Assembly: GCA_029433415.1 (NCBI GenBank)
Contig: JAQTIA010000002.1
Location: 571,501-635,500 of the forward strand
From: Acetobacteraceae bacterium ESL0709
Lineage (GTDB): Bacteria; Pseudomonadota; Alphaproteobacteria; Acetobacterales; Acetobacteraceae
DNA length: 64,000 bases
Reading direction: 5' to 3'
Below, piece after piece: positions 7,141-16,716 of this stretch (positions are counted from its first letter, which is position 1; the number at the start of each line of letters is the position of its first letter). A program made the translations under genes and the position numbers. The notes under the pieces are model-generated. The model did no database searches and was not told the DNA's origin. It saw nothing but the letters and a program-made list of their open reading frames with translations.

Positions 7141-9831
7141 CTAGCGTCTCCACCAGCCGACGCGTCTTTTGGCTGGTTGAGCTTCATCGACGTCAATAGG
7201 TTGCGGAGCAGCACTATTTTCTTCCATCGGAGAAGGATTTGCCTCAGAAGAAGAGGCCTCGCTGGAACTGTCCGCTTTTTTACGCCGCGTTGTTGTACGG
7301 CGTTTACGGACCGGTTTGGCTTCCACAGGTGCGGCTTCTTCCGAAGAGGCCTCGGATGCCGTGTTTTCCTGAGTCTTTTCGTCTTTCATTGTTTTGGTTG
7401 TCCGCCTGCGGCGCCGTGTTGGTTTCGCAGGTTCTGCCTCGCTGACTTCATGAGCTTCCTGTTGTTCTGGCTCAACAAAGTCTTCAACCTTTTGCTGGGC
7501 CTTCGCTTCCTTGTGAGAGCGTGCAGGGTGCGTTTCTGAAGAGCGTGAACGTGCCCTCTCTTTAAGGGGTTCCTCCTTTTCATGACGGACAGCTTCCGCC
7601 AGCTCCTGTTCATCGTGCTGTTCAATGGCTTCGAAAATATCGAAACCACCGAAAGGATCCGCCGGTGTTGGTCCTTGATAGACTGGACGGACGGGTGTCT
7701 GACGCGCAGATTGATCATCCGGCTGGTCTTCCTGATGGCGCTCCCTGCGTGGATTGTTCAGGCGCCGCATGCGTGTACGGCGGCGCCCTGGTGCCAGCTC
7801 GCGCTGTTCCTCATTTTCATGAACGTCTGTTTCCTCGGAGGAGCGTTCAGGAACTTTGTCTTCTACCTCAGATTCTGCATCATTTTCGGCAGAGAGCGAG
7901 ACATTCTGCTCCTGACGATCTCTGCCCTGATTGTTGCGTCGCCCGTTTCGGCGACGCCTGCGGCGATTGCCACCCTGTTCATGGCCTGTTTCTGAAGTTG
8001 CTTCTTCGGGTATTTCCATGAGGGTATCAGCTGCAAGGTCAGAAGAGGGAATCTCCCCTTCCACAATTTCGATAGTGCGGATTTTCTCAGGAGCAGAGAC
8101 TCTGGAAGAGTTCCTGGCCGCAGGTTGTTCTCCGTCGTTACGCTGTGTTCCGACCCATTCAATTCTTACCTTGTTATCAGACGGATTATCGCTGAGCGTT
8201 GCATCCGTTTTGAAGGTGATCGTTACGTTATGTTGAGCTTCAATCGTTCCTAGCCATTCACGCTTGGCGTTGAGCATATAAAGCGTGATCTCAGGCAGTG
8301 TCGAGACGTAAAGTGTCGCGTTCTGATGCCGGGCAGCTTCTTCCTCAATCGTGCGCAGAACATGCAGGGCGTTGCTTTCTGTGCCTCTGATCGTACCTGT
8401 ACCGTGGCAATGGGGGCACGGCGTCAGCATGGTTTCGGCCAGTGAGGGATGGAGGCGTTGCCGTGACATTTCCAGCAGTCCAAAATGGGAGATGCGGCCA
8501 ATCTGGATGCGCGCCCGATCCTGTTTGAGGGCGTCCTTCAAGCGGCGTTCGACCTGCATGTTGTGGCGACGACTTTCCATGTCAATGAAGTCTATGACAA
8601 TCAGTCCTGCAAGGTCACGCAGCCTCAGCTGACGAGCGATTTCATCAGCCGCCTCCAGATTGGTACGGACGGCTGTTTCTTCAATATTGCGCTGGGAAGT
8701 CGATTTGCCAGAATTGACGTCAATGGAAACAAGGGCTTCTGTCTGGTTGATGACGAGATAACCGCCTGATTCAAGCTGGGCTACAGGTGAGTACATGGCA
8801 TCAAGGGCTGCTTCGACATTATAGTAAGAGAAAAGCGTCTGCCCCCTGTTCTGCCAGAGTTTTATCTTGCGCGCATTGTGGGGGATAAGCAGGCGGGCAA
8901 AATCACGGGCACTCTTCCAGGCCTTTTCGCCATCAATGTAAATATCTTCAATATCGCGTGAGAACAGATCCCTGATGGCACGTTTGATGAGAGTTGCCTC
9001 TTCATAGACCAGTACGGGGGCGATGGAAGAGAGGGCGTGGGCGCGGATATCATCCCAGAGCTGTAGGAGATAATCGCAGTCCTTGATGATTTCCTGTTCT
9101 GGCCGTCCTGCTCCCGCTGTGCGGATAATCATTGCCATGGAGCGCGGTAGATCCAGCTGGCTGATGATATCTTTCAAACGCTTGCGGTCTGTATCAGAGG
9201 TAATCTTGCGTGAAACGCCACCGCCACGCAGGGCATTGGGCATCAGTACGCAATAGCGCCCTGCCAGTGAGATATAGGTGGTCAGGGCAGCGCCCTTATT
9301 GCCGCGCTCTTCTTTGACGACCTGCACCAATATGATCTGACGGCGGCGGATAACTTCCTGAATTCGGTAGTTGCGCAGAAAACGTGATGTCCTGCGTGAG
9401 GCCGTTTCTTCATCACCCGTATCATGTTCGCCGCTGACCATTTCGGGCGACTCATCCTCATCTTCGTCATAAGAGTCATTTTCGGTTTCGGAAAACTCTT
9501 CTGCAGGGGCGTCGATTTGTTCGGATATTTGGTCCTGCTGAGCCTCTTCTTCCTGAAGGGCCAAAAGTTTTTCACGGTCTGCGACAGGGATCTGGAAATA
9601 ATCAGGATGGATTTCACTGAAAGCCAGAAAGCCATGGCGATTGCCGCCATAATCCACGAAGGCCGCCTGGAGGCTGGGCTCAACGCGAATAACCTTGGCC
9701 AGATAGATATTCCCTTTTAATTGACGGCGTGCCGATGATTCAACGTCGTAATCATCAATGCGTCTGCCATTCATGACCACAACGCGTGTTTCTTCTGCGT
9801 GTGTGGCGTCTATGAGCATATGTTTTGTCAT
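7141..9831 (-). CDS. rne: Ribonuclease E
   Basis: RNase E is the main mRNA decay and rRNA/tRNA processing endonuclease and the scaffold of the degradosome. The start is ATG 9831 (MTKHMLIDATHAEETRV), giving 896 residues; an in-frame upstream ATG at 9885 lacks conserved sequence. An S1 domain lies at the N-terminus and is split by an acidic insert (residues about 85-145, rich in Glu and Asp), as in other alphaproteobacteria. The DNase I-like catalytic core has aspartates in SIDVNSG and VIDFIDM. The zinc-link CPHCHGTG follows. The last ~350 residues are disordered, alternating acidic and Arg/Lys-rich blocks (for example RRRRRRNGRR), the usual RNA- and partner-binding arm. A 600-base gap precedes the gene. 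Confidence 0.95.
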   Translation of the reverse strand: MTKHMLIDATHAEETRVVVMNGRRIDDYDVESSARRQLKGNIYLAKVIRVEPSLQAAFVDYGGNRHGFLAFSEIHPDYFQIPVADREKLLALQEEEAQQDQISEQIDAPAEEFSETENDSYDEDEDESPEMVSGEHDTGDEETASRRTSRFLRNYRIQEVIRRRQIILVQVVKEERGNKGAALTTYISLAGRYCVLMPNALRGGGVSRKITSDTDRKRLKDIISQLDLPRSMAMIIRTAGAGRPEQEIIKDCDYLLQLWDDIRAHALSSIAPVLVYEEATLIKRAIRDLFSRDIEDIYIDGEKAWKSARDFARLLIPHNARKIKLWQNRGQTLFSYYNVEAALDAMYSPVAQLESGGYLVINQTEALVSIDVNSGKSTSQRNIEETAVRTNLEAADEIARQLRLRDLAGLIVIDFIDMESRRHNMQVERRLKDALKQDRARIQIGRISHFGLLEMSRQRLHPSLAETMLTPCPHCHGTGTIRGTESNALHVLRTIEEEAARHQNATLYVSTLPEITLYMLNAKREWLGTIEAQHNVTITFKTDATLSDNPSDNKVRIEWVGTQRNDGEQPAARNSSRVSAPEKIRTIEIVEGEIPSSDLAADTLMEIPEEATSETGHEQGGNRRRRRRNGRRNNQGRDRQEQNVSLSAENDAESEVEDKVPERSSEETDVHENEEQRELAPGRRRTRMRRLNNPRRERHQEDQPDDQSARQTPVRPVYQGPTPADPFGGFDIFEAIEQHDEQELAEAVRHEKEEPLKERARSRSSETHPARSHKEAKAQQKVEDFVEPEQQEAHEVSEAEPAKPTRRRRRTTKTMKDEKTQENTASEASSEEAAPVEAKPVRKRRTTTRRKKADSSSEASSSEANPSPMEENSAAPQPIDVDEAQPAKRRVGWWRR

Positions 9832-10439
9832 GAAAGACTGAACTCCGGGGTGCCCCGCCTTATACTGGCGGTTATGGAATGGCACCTAAAATTGTGGCGG
9901 AGACAGGGGCGGCTGATAGGCGTAATAACGGACATAACCAAGAGCCTACGCTCATTACGGTGGTCAGTGTGGAACGCTGTAAACAATACCGGCCTCTGCG
10001 ATAACGGTCCGGCTTCTCTATCAAAGACCGGAGACAACAAAAAAAGCTCCGGATCTCTCCCTTTGGCATTTGGAGGGGTAAACCGGTTTGATTTTATCTG
10101 CACGTGCATCATGTTCAGGGTGAGAGATGTTTTATATTAAGTTGTCATCTTCAGCACCAAACGACCATGAGGCGTTACAGTCCGGGCTTGTGGAGGCAGG
10201 TTTTCCAGTCTCACTCTGAACTCGTCATGCCCGTTTTTTACCGGAGCATGGGTGGACTGGAGGATCATCTGCACTGACAGGCCTTAGCGCAAGAAAATGA
10301 CCTAAAAAAGCTTTTTTGGCAAGCATGTTAAGGATGAAACTCTCAATCTTACCGATCGTTTATTCGTGAAAAGTGGAAATTACTCTATAATATGAGGCGA
10401 GAAACGGGTTTATTAACTAACGATGATGGGTAGTTATAT
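9832..10439. other. 608-base intergenic region between divergent rne and amidase genes
   Basis: No open frame here has coding character. Visible structure includes an inverted repeat CCGGA/TCCGG around an A-rich loop (10028-10049), a hairpin ATGCCCG...CGGAGCAT with one bulged base (10227-10250), and a 14-base palindrome AAAAAAGCTTTTTT (10304-10317). Family knowledge: RNase E messages in E. coli carry a long structured 5' leader used for autoregulation. A long rne leader would explain the rne-proximal half, but this is inference. Confidence 0.4.
10386..10391 (+). promoter_or_regulatory. Candidate -10 box for the amidase gene
   Basis: A perfect TATAAT lies 48 bases before the amidase start, downstream of an AT-rich tract. 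The -35 position 17 bases upstream (TTCGTG) matches the consensus poorly, so this is a candidate only. Confidence 0.3.
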
Positions 10440-11336
10440 ATGCTGACAAGACGGGTTCTGGTCAGCTGGTTTGCAGCTATCATGCTGTTGCCAGAAAAAT
10501 TATGGGCCAATACACGCAAGAAGTCGTCTCACAGGGTGGCTCCAAAAGCTGCACATCCTGCGATGGGCCATCATGCTGGGAAAGCTGCGCCCAACAGCCT
10601 TCAGGGAGTTCGTGCTCCCGCAGTCAGTCGCAATGTAGCGCCTCCTAGGCCAGTGATTATGCTTGATCCCGGGCATGGGGGCAAAGATCCGGGCGCTATC
10701 GGGGTTTCAGGTACTTACGAAAAACATATTGCCCAGGCAACAGCTCATGAATTGCATAACATCCTCCAGTCATCGGGTCATTATGATGTGGTTTTGACCC
10801 GTTCAGAGGATAAATTTATTCCCTTGCAGGGTCGTGTGGAGCTTGCGCATAAACATAAGGCGCAGCTTTTTATTTCCATGCATGCTGATGCCCTTCTTGA
10901 CCATAATGTCCGGGGAGCAAGTGTCTATACGCTTTCAAGCGGTGCTTCCGATCGTCAGACGGCTTTTCTGGCCAAAAGGGAAAATAGCGCGGACCGCTTT
11001 GCCACGGCGTCTTTTCACGGTCTTTCGCCGGAAGTACAGCAGATTCTGGCCAGTCTGGTAACAGAAGAGACGCGCAGGGGATCAGCTCATATGGCTAACA
11101 GCGTCGTCAGCTCATTCCGAAACCGTATCAGATTGCTCAATCATCCTTCCCGCCATGCAGGGTTTATGGTTCTGAAATCAGCTGATATTCCTTCCGTGCT
11201 TGTGGAGATGGGCTTTATGTCAAATCGTCTGGATGAACAGGCACTGCGGCAGGGGCAACATCGACAGCAGGTCGCTCAAGCCATGAAACAGGCTGTCGAT
11301 GCCTATTTTGCGTCGCAGAAGAATAGATTGGGATGA
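10440..11336 (+). CDS. N-acetylmuramoyl-L-alanine amidase, AmiC type
   Basis: This zinc amidase cleaves the bond between MurNAc and the peptide stem, splitting septal peptidoglycan at division. The 298-residue protein has an N-terminal signal sequence (about residues 1-24, ending LWA), a short basic linker, and one Amidase_3 domain. Zinc ligands are visible in LDPGHGGKDPG, the glutamate of TYEKH and the histidine of SMHAD; the catalytic glutamate is in VLVEMGFMSN. No AMIN domain precedes the catalytic part, so it is shorter than E. coli AmiC. It lies divergently from rne and upstream of the leuA leader. Confidence 0.93.
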   Translation: MLTRRVLVSWFAAIMLLPEKLWANTRKKSSHRVAPKAAHPAMGHHAGKAAPNSLQGVRAPAVSRNVAPPRPVIMLDPGHGGKDPGAIGVSGTYEKHIAQATAHELHNILQSSGHYDVVLTRSEDKFIPLQGRVELAHKHKAQLFISMHADALLDHNVRGASVYTLSSGASDRQTAFLAKRENSADRFATASFHGLSPEVQQILASLVTEETRRGSAHMANSVVSSFRNRIRLLNHPSRHAGFMVLKSADIPSVLVEMGFMSNRLDEQALRQGQHRQQVAQAMKQAVDAYFASQKNRLG

Positions 11337-11405
11337 CGAAGACCATCGAAAATAAGACACCCCAGCTTGCCTTCTGTGAAATAATTGTCTAGTCCTTTGA
11401 GTGAT

Positions 11406-11450
11406 ATGAGATTTTCTGACTGCCTCCTTCTTCGACTTATTTGCCCCTGA
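11406..11450 (+). CDS. leuL: leuA leader peptide (leucine-rich)
   Basis: A 14-codon frame encodes MRFSDCLLLRLICP and stops at TGA 11448. Four of its fourteen codons are leucine (CTC CTT CTT, then CTT after one Arg). It lies 88 bases before leuA, and its stop codon falls inside the 5' arm of a perfect inverted repeat. Leader peptides of this kind sense charged tRNA-Leu and control leu genes by attenuation in proteobacteria. The ribosome binding site is weak (TTGAG, about 4 bases before ATG). Assignment rests on composition and position. Confidence 0.7.
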   Translation: MRFSDCLLLRLICP

Positions 11451-11489
11451 ACACTTGGCTGTACGGGTTCGTTGGGCTGTGTTCAGGGG
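11444..11489 (+). promoter_or_regulatory. leuA leader hairpin (candidate attenuator element)
   Basis: A perfect 11-base inverted repeat (CCCCTGAACAC / GTGTTCAGGGG) encloses a 24-base loop and overlaps the leader-peptide stop. No T run follows directly; the first is 12 bases later and a second (T6, 11531-11536) lies just before the leuA start. GTTCAG at 11516-11521 could compete for the CTGAAC of the 5' arm. Whether it ends transcription, or shapes access to the leuA ribosome site, is not resolved; it could also simply end the amidase transcript. Confidence 0.55.
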
Positions 11490-11537
11490 ATTGGGATAGA
11501 GCATTTTTCAATACAGTTCAGATAAGGCAGTTTTTTC

Positions 11538-13112
11538 ATGACATTTCAGCATCCTTCATTTGGCACGGTTACCGATGACCGTGTCATTATCTTCGACACG
11601 ACTTTGCGTGATGGCGAGCAGTCTCCCGGTTTTTCGATGAATCTGGATGAAAAACTGCGCATGGCCCGTGCTCTGGCGGAGTTGGGGGTTGACGTTATTG
11701 AAGCAGGATTTCCTGTCGCTTCCGGCGGAGATTTTGAAAGCGTTGAGTCCATTGCGACGCATATCAAGGGGGCAGTTATTTGTGCCTTGGCCCGTAGCGG
11801 TGGTGTGCGTGACATTGAGGCGGCAGGTGAAGCGTTGAAGAAAGCGGAACGCGGCCGTATCCATAATTTTATTTCAACATCTCCTCTTCATATGAAATAT
11901 AAATTGCGTATGGAGCCGGAGACGGTCCTGGAGATTATCGCTTCGGGCAATAAACTGGCCCGTCAGTTTACGGATGATGTTGAATGGTCTGCCGAGGATG
12001 GCTGTCGCACGGAACCAGACTTTCTGTGTCGCGCGGTGGAAGTGGCGATCAAGAATGGCGCTACGACGATCAATATTCCCGATACGGTCGGTTTTTCGGT
12101 TCCTGAAGAGATTGAGGCCATTTTTGCCATGTTGCGCGAGCGCGTTCCCGGGGCTGATCAGGTTATTTTCTCGGCCCATAATCATAATGATCTCGGTCTT
12201 GGCGTGGCCAATACGTTGGCCGCCCTTCAGGGAGGTGCTCGTCAGGTCGAATGTACGATCAATGGGATTGGCGAGCGGGCAGGCAATGCCGCGCTGGAAG
12301 AGATCGTCATGGCCCTGCGTACGAGAAAGGATCGTTTCGGTTTGACGACAGGCATCGCGACGGAACGTCTCCTGGGTGTTTCCCGTTTGCTGGCGGGTAT
12401 TACCGGCTTTGATGTACAGCCTAACAAGGCCATTGTGGGGCGTAATGCCTTCGCCCATGAAAGCGGTATCCATCAGGATGGTGTTCTGAAACATGCGGCA
12501 ACCTACGAAATCATGACGCCGGAAAGCGTGGGCTGGACGAGTTCTTCCATGGTATTGGGGAAACATTCAGGTCGCGCCGCTTTCCGCGACAAGCTGAAAG
12601 CAATGGGATATGCCGACCTGTCTGAGGAGGCATTTCTGGATGCCTTCAGGCGTTTCAAGGATCTGGCCGATCAGAAAAAGGTCGTTTTTGAGGATGATAT
12701 TCGTGCCCTGATTGATGAGGGCGGGCGGGTCAATGAACGTATCCAGCTGATTGATCTGAGCGTGCAGGCGGGTACGGTTCATCCATCAAAAATTGTTCTG
12801 ACCCTTTCGATAGATGGCCAGACCAAGACGGTGGAGACGACGGGCAATGGTCCGGTGGATGCTGTTTTCAAGGCGATTGGTCTGGCCTGTCCTCATCAGG
12901 CTACGCTGGGACTTTTCTCCGTCGCCAATGTCACGCAGGGCACGGATGCACAGGCCCTTACGACAGTCAGGCTGGAAGAGAATGGTCGGCTGGTTGACGG
13001 GCAGGGAGCGGACGTGGACACAGTTGTTTCCGCAGCGCGGGCTTATCTTCACGCTTTGAACAAATTGCTGGTCAAACGCCAGCGTAAAGCTCCTGAGGAG
13101 CTCGCTTCCTGA
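11538..13112 (+). CDS. leuA: 2-isopropylmalate synthase
   Basis: LeuA condenses acetyl-CoA with 2-oxoisovalerate, the committed step of leucine synthesis. The 524-residue protein begins with the HMGL-like TIM barrel: FDTTLRDGEQSPG (metal-binding aspartate and substrate arginine) near residue 18, HNHNDLGLG with the metal histidines, and the GIGERAGN signature. The C-terminal third is the LeuA dimer domain that binds leucine for feedback inhibition. Length fits the long bacterial form. AAGG sits 10 bases before the ATG. Control by the upstream leucine-rich leader is likely. A terminator follows at 13129. Confidence 0.97.
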   Translation: MTFQHPSFGTVTDDRVIIFDTTLRDGEQSPGFSMNLDEKLRMARALAELGVDVIEAGFPVASGGDFESVESIATHIKGAVICALARSGGVRDIEAAGEALKKAERGRIHNFISTSPLHMKYKLRMEPETVLEIIASGNKLARQFTDDVEWSAEDGCRTEPDFLCRAVEVAIKNGATTINIPDTVGFSVPEEIEAIFAMLRERVPGADQVIFSAHNHNDLGLGVANTLAALQGGARQVECTINGIGERAGNAALEEIVMALRTRKDRFGLTTGIATERLLGVSRLLAGITGFDVQPNKAIVGRNAFAHESGIHQDGVLKHAATYEIMTPESVGWTSSSMVLGKHSGRAAFRDKLKAMGYADLSEEAFLDAFRRFKDLADQKKVVFEDDIRALIDEGGRVNERIQLIDLSVQAGTVHPSKIVLTLSIDGQTKTVETTGNGPVDAVFKAIGLACPHQATLGLFSVANVTQGTDAQALTTVRLEENGRLVDGQGADVDTVVSAARAYLHALNKLLVKRQRKAPEELAS

Positions 13113-13128
13113 AAAAACAGTTTCATGG

Positions 13129-13151
13129 TGCCTCCTTCCGGGAGGCATTTT
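13129..13151 (+). terminator. Rho-independent terminator after leuA
   Basis: Stem TGCCTCC / GGAGGCA with a 5-base loop is followed by TTTT, 17 bases after the leuA stop. Confidence 0.8.
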
Positions 13152-13173
13152 ATGGACTTCCGGAGAAACGGAC

Positions 13174-13941
13174 ATGACGCATGGGTTGGTTTTTACGGCA
13201 CTGGGGTTGTTGGTCGGTTTTCTGGTTGGCATGACCGGTGTCGGTGGAGGGTCGCTTATGACTCCTCTGCTGATTTTCTTTTGCGGGTTCAAGCCGCAGC
13301 TGGCGGTGGGGACAGATCTGTTCTACGCAGCCCTGACCAAGCTTGCCGGCACGATGCTGAACCGTCATATGGGCACGATTGACTGGAAGATTGTCGGTCT
13401 GCTTTTGACAGGGAGTATCCCGGCTTCTCTCGGATGTCTGATTTTTCTTCATCATTTTTCTGCTGAACCTCTTTCTTCCCATCTGACTCATATTGTTTTG
13501 GGGTGTGCCCTGTTGATGACGGCTCCTGCCGTTATTTTCAGACCACAGCTGCATCAGTGGGCGCACCGTCATACGGTTGAGGGAAGCCGTAAGGTGTTGT
13601 TCCTGACATGGCTGCTTGGTTTTGCGCTTGGCGCCATGGTGACGCTTTCTTCCGTGGGAGCTGGGGCGATCGGCATGGCGGCGCTGCTGATTCTCTATCC
13701 AGCCCTGCCCATGCGTGTTCTGGTGGCGACTGATATTGCACATGCTGTGCCTCTGACTCTCGTTGCAGGCGGGGGACATTGGTTTGAAGGTTCGGTCGAT
13801 ATACGAGTCCTGCTGTTCATGCTGTCAGGTTCCATTCCCGGCATCGTGCTTGGCACCTTGTGCGCGGGGCGTCTTAACGAGTGCTTTCAGCGCTGGTTTA
13901 TGGGAATTTTGCTGCTGATTATTGGGTTGCGGATGATTTAA
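13174..13941 (+). CDS. TSUP (TauE/SafE) family membrane permease
   Basis: This 255-residue hydrophobic protein has about eight membrane segments in two similar halves. It starts with the family's GLLVGFLVGMTGVGGGSLMTPLL pattern (residues about 10-32), and the second half contains a matching GAMVTLSSVGAGAIG segment. TSUP proteins move sulfite, sulfoacetate or other small organosulfur anions; the substrate here is not predictable. It stands alone between the leuA terminator and mreB. Start ATG 13174 lies in a short gap after the terminator hairpin. Confidence 0.88.
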   Translation: MTHGLVFTALGLLVGFLVGMTGVGGGSLMTPLLIFFCGFKPQLAVGTDLFYAALTKLAGTMLNRHMGTIDWKIVGLLLTGSIPASLGCLIFLHHFSAEPLSSHLTHIVLGCALLMTAPAVIFRPQLHQWAHRHTVEGSRKVLFLTWLLGFALGAMVTLSSVGAGAIGMAALLILYPALPMRVLVATDIAHAVPLTLVAGGGHWFEGSVDIRVLLFMLSGSIPGIVLGTLCAGRLNECFQRWFMGILLLIIGLRMI

Positions 13942-15146
<1,205 letters not shown>

Positions 15147-15175
15147 AATTTCAAAGGGAGTTTCATCCTTCAAGA

Positions 15176-16108
15176 ATGTTATCTATTCAGACGCGGCAGA
15201 TACTGGCAGGTTTTATCCTGCCCATACTGATAGTGATCTCAATAGGGATTATTTTTGTCGGTCATGTGTGGCCTTCTGCCATTTCTTACGTGCGTCTGAG
15301 TGTTATGGAGAAAATGGCACCTGCTTATGCGGTTATGGTTTATCCCCAGAAACAGGTGCAGGGCTGGGTCGCTGATTTAAAAGGGGTTACCAATCTGGCG
15401 TCTGAAAACAGGCGGCTCAGGCAGGAAAATCATGACCTGCAAATGCAAATTGAGCTTGCCAAAAAGATTGAGACTGAGAACGCACGCCTGAAAACCCTTC
15501 TTCACTGGGGGACAGATCTCAAGATCAGTTATGTGGCCGGTCAGGTTATACGCGATGAGACGGGCCCGTATCTGCACGCTGTCCTGCTGGATGTGGGGAA
15601 TCAGCACAACCTTCATACAGGAAGTATTGCCGTTGATGCGTTGGGCTTGGTGGGGCGTGTCAGCGAGGTAGGGCCGCATATTGTGAGGGTCCTGCTCATT
15701 ACGGATTCTGCCAGCCGTATTCCTGTAACGATGATCTCTTCACAGAGCGATGCTATCATGACAGGAGATAATTCCAGCCTGCCACGCTTGCTCTATTATT
15801 CTCCTGATCATAGACCAGTTGAGGGTGAACAGGTCGAAACCCACTCCCAGCAGGGCTTGCTTGGGGGCGTTGTGGTGGGACATGTTCACTATAATTCGTC
15901 AGGTCGACCTGTTGTTGTGCCAGTGGCGGATCTGGCTCATCTCTCCATTGTCAGGGTTTTTGATGAGGGAGAGCCTTCTGATGCGCCTCCCGCTGAAGGA
16001 AGAGTGCGCGAGCGTGTACCTATAGAGCCTTTGGCTCCGCAGACAGAGCCATCAGGATGGCAGGGGCTGGAGAAGTTCTGGCCTTTTTCCCATGTCGGCA
16101 ATGGCTGA
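15176..16108 (+). CDS. mreC: Rod shape-determining protein MreC
   Basis: MreC is a single-pass membrane protein whose periplasmic part links MreB to PBP2. The 310-residue protein has one membrane segment (about residues 9-33), a coiled coil rich in Glu, Asn and Leu (about residues 70-110), then the beta-rich MreC domain, ending in a Pro/Glu-rich tail. It begins 29 bases after mreB. Confidence 0.95.
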   Translation: MLSIQTRQILAGFILPILIVISIGIIFVGHVWPSAISYVRLSVMEKMAPAYAVMVYPQKQVQGWVADLKGVTNLASENRRLRQENHDLQMQIELAKKIETENARLKTLLHWGTDLKISYVAGQVIRDETGPYLHAVLLDVGNQHNLHTGSIAVDALGLVGRVSEVGPHIVRVLLITDSASRIPVTMISSQSDAIMTGDNSSLPRLLYYSPDHRPVEGEQVETHSQQGLLGGVVVGHVHYNSSGRPVVVPVADLAHLSIVRVFDEGEPSDAPPAEGRVRERVPIEPLAPQTEPSGWQGLEKFWPFSHVGNG

Positions 16109-16141
16109 CATGATGCCTGATATACGGAGAGGACGTGGACG

Positions 16142-16642
16142 ATGGTAAGACAGGTGTGGAAGCAGCTGGTTCCATCTTTGATTATTATTGCCACTGCTAT
16201 TTTCTTTTCAGCTCCTTTTGCGTTTCCGGGGCAGAGTGAATTGCAGACAGCTCTTATTTTAGGTGAGGTCTGGTTCTGGACATTATATGAGCCGATGGCA
16301 TTGCCTCTCCTGGCTTTGTTTCTGTGCGGTCTGGTTGTCGAGGTTTTTCGTGCGGGGCCACCAGGGGTTCTGCTTTTATGGATGCTGGTTACGGCGGGTA
16401 TCGCCAATGGGGCGCGCTACAGACTGTCGCAGGGCGGCTTCCTTCGTTCATGGGGGGCGTTTTCTGTTACAATGATGGGAGGCGTTGCGCTGGAGTGGGG
16501 ATTTATGTGCCTTAGATCTGGCGCCTTCCTCTCTCCTCTGGTTGCTCTTTTTCAACTTTCGTTAACGGTTGGCCTTTATCCTTGCCTCTATGTGTTTTTT
16601 CTGGGAATGCTGAGGCTGTTAAATCATAATAAAACGCTATAA
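16142..16642 (+). CDS. mreD: Rod shape-determining protein MreD
   Basis: This 166-residue, strongly hydrophobic protein has about five membrane segments. MreD proteins diverge quickly, so the call rests mainly on size, topology and position between mreC and mrdA. A purine-rich stretch (GGAGAGGA) lies upstream of ATG 16142. Confidence 0.85.
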   Translation: MVRQVWKQLVPSLIIIATAIFFSAPFAFPGQSELQTALILGEVWFWTLYEPMALPLLALFLCGLVVEVFRAGPPGVLLLWMLVTAGIANGARYRLSQGGFLRSWGAFSVTMMGGVALEWGFMCLRSGAFLSPLVALFQLSLTVGLYPCLYVFFLGMLRLLNHNKTL

Positions 16643-16716
16643 GTTATTTGCAGGATACTCACTAATTCGCTAGATTGGACTTCGTCGAAGACCTCTGATC
16701 CGAGCGCTCTGCCTTA

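Noticed and set aside
9832-9885. Upstream ATG extension of rne
   Set aside because: The conserved RNase E sequence begins at ATG 9831, which has a ribosome site.
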